From positions 124,001 through 188,000 of the forward strand of contig CAVXLJ010000025.1 of the NCBI GenBank assembly GCA_963762605.1: a DNA stretch of 64,000 nt, given 5' to 3'. Positions 63,431 through 64,000 of this stretch are shown one piece after another. This DNA comes from CAVSRC01 sp963762605. Lineage in GTDB: Bacteria; Pseudomonadota; Alphaproteobacteria; Rhizobiales; Kaistiaceae. Under the pieces are notes generated by a model that searched no databases, was not told where the DNA came from, and was given only the letters and a program-made list of their open reading frames with translations. Every line of letters begins with the position of its first letter. Within the stretch, counting starts at the first letter, position 1. Both the position numbers and the translations under genes were made by a program.

Positions 63431-64000
63431 TTATGACGCCGCCTGCGACATGGCCGCGCCAAGCGACTGGATGAACGCCTCGCTCGACAGCGTCGCGCCG
63501 GAGACGATATCGACATTGGCGCTTTGCGCGGTGATCACCTCGTTGCGCAGCATCGGCAGCGCCTGCCGGTTGATGAAGATCGAGGTCCGCCGGTCGTTCG
63601 GGTATTTCAGCACCCTGATCGAGTCCAAGCGGCCACCTTTGATGATCGCCTGAATCTGCATGAGGCCGTAATAGGCATCGACCACCGGGCCGGTATAGGC
63701 GCCATCCTTGTATTGCGCCGCTCCGGGAGGGGGCGGCGTCTCAAGCGCAAAATGCGCGATGAGCGCGCCGCCGGGATTGCGCACATCGAATTGCGAGCCG
63801 TTCTTGTCGACGGTGTAGCAATGTTCGGTGCCGGCGCCCCATTGCGAGCAGTAGCCGTCGTTCGACAGGCGCCATGTTCCCTGCGCGCCCGCCTTCTGTC
63901 CCTTGGGAACAGCAAGCGCGCTGCCGTCGGCCTTGAAGGTGAACCAATAAGCCGACCGGCCGCTGGCACTGACGGCGCTGAACGGTTTGCCGGTGCCGAA
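63431..64000 (-). CDS. FMN-binding-domain exported protein (5' end beyond the window)
   Basis: Only the last 189 codons are in the window; the frame is open to the edge. The visible N-terminal part (GTWRLSNDGYCSQWG, then HCYTVDKNGSQF) resembles DUF995-like domains with a cysteine pair. The C-terminal 90 residues are an FMN_bind domain: YKDGAYTGPVVDAYYGLMQIQAII, NEVITAQSANVDIVSGATLSSEAF. DIVSGAT matches the covalent-flavinylation pattern (D-x-x-S/T-G-A-T), where ApbE attaches FMN to the threonine. A role in extracytoplasmic electron transfer is likely by family; the signal peptide should lie upstream of the window edge. Confidence 0.82.
   Translation of the reverse strand, partial: FGTGKPFSAVSASGRSAYWFTFKADGSALAVPKGQKAGAQGTWRLSNDGYCSQWGAGTEHCYTVDKNGSQFDVRNPGGALIAHFALETPPPPGAAQYKDGAYTGPVVDAYYGLMQIQAIIKGGRLDSIRVLKYPNDRRTSIFINRQALPMLRNEVITAQSANVDIVSGATLSSEAFIQSLGAAMSQAAS

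Overview
This GC-rich window, densely coded on both strands, looks like a chromosomal piece of an alphaproteobacterium, most likely Hyphomicrobiales (Rhizobiales). Reasons: a hemC-hemD-Mic60-hemY cluster, an rsmB-heparinase II/III-purH series, a DUF2794 protein, an imuA/imuB/dnaE2 SOS mutagenesis region with an alphaproteobacterial LexA box (GAAC-N7-GAAC), a Mur-like manganese box before an Nramp transporter, and REP-like palindromes typical of rhizobial genomes. I see no rRNA, tRNA, CRISPR array, prophage or insertion-sequence transposase. It is mostly core chromosome with a few accessory genes.

Layout. 0-8.5 kb: housekeeping and small conserved genes (DUF2794, GNAT, Bax1-like membrane protein, ThpR, YkvA-like, IalB-like, CitE-like lyase, pyridoxal kinase), then a GT2/YdjC/GtrA operon for lipid-linked sugar handling. 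8.6-10 kb: an ArsR-VOC-AHSA1 operon with a palindromic operator. 10-15 kb: asd, a small secreted protein, a Mur-controlled Nramp transporter, leuB and a coupled membrane protein. 15-22 kb: hemC-hemD-Mic60-hemY on the minus strand, divergent from tsaD-gpsA. 22-25 kb: two HTH regulators, an EVE protein and a polysaccharide deacetylase. 25-34.4 kb: acs, a broken DUF378 gene, a nuclease, htpX, rsmB, a heparinase-like protein, purH. 34.4-41 kb: two tandem TPR-glycosyltransferase-like paralogues, a LemA-TPM-TPM operon, a cupin. 41-48 kb: imuA, imuB and a frame-disrupted dnaE2. 48-55 kb: membrane proteins with a divergent TetR, LemA-M48 pair, VOC protein, gluconokinase, orphan BrnA-type antitoxin. 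54.6-62.6 kb: a dipeptide/oligopeptide ABC transporter operon with an M20 peptidase, then glpK. 62.7-64 kb: an ArsR repressor with the cysteine spacing of SqrR/BigR persulfide sensors, and a truncated FMN-binding secreted protein.

Two things stand out. First, all three SOS mutagenesis genes (imuA once, imuB twice, dnaE2 once) carry GC-rich palindromic insertions that are open in the reading frame. The two imuB copies are each 148 bp with 34-bp terminal inverted repeats. The dnaE2 copy has terminal repeats made of two hairpins whose stems differ by compensating base changes. Related palindromes lie between genes elsewhere in the window. This looks like a family of small non-autonomous elements tolerated as extra peptide. 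Second, four genes (AHSA1, DUF378, dnaE2, the oppDF-like ATPase) each contain a single extra base that breaks an otherwise well-conserved protein, and dnaE2 needs a second correction. This suggests assembly errors, unless reads confirm real decay.
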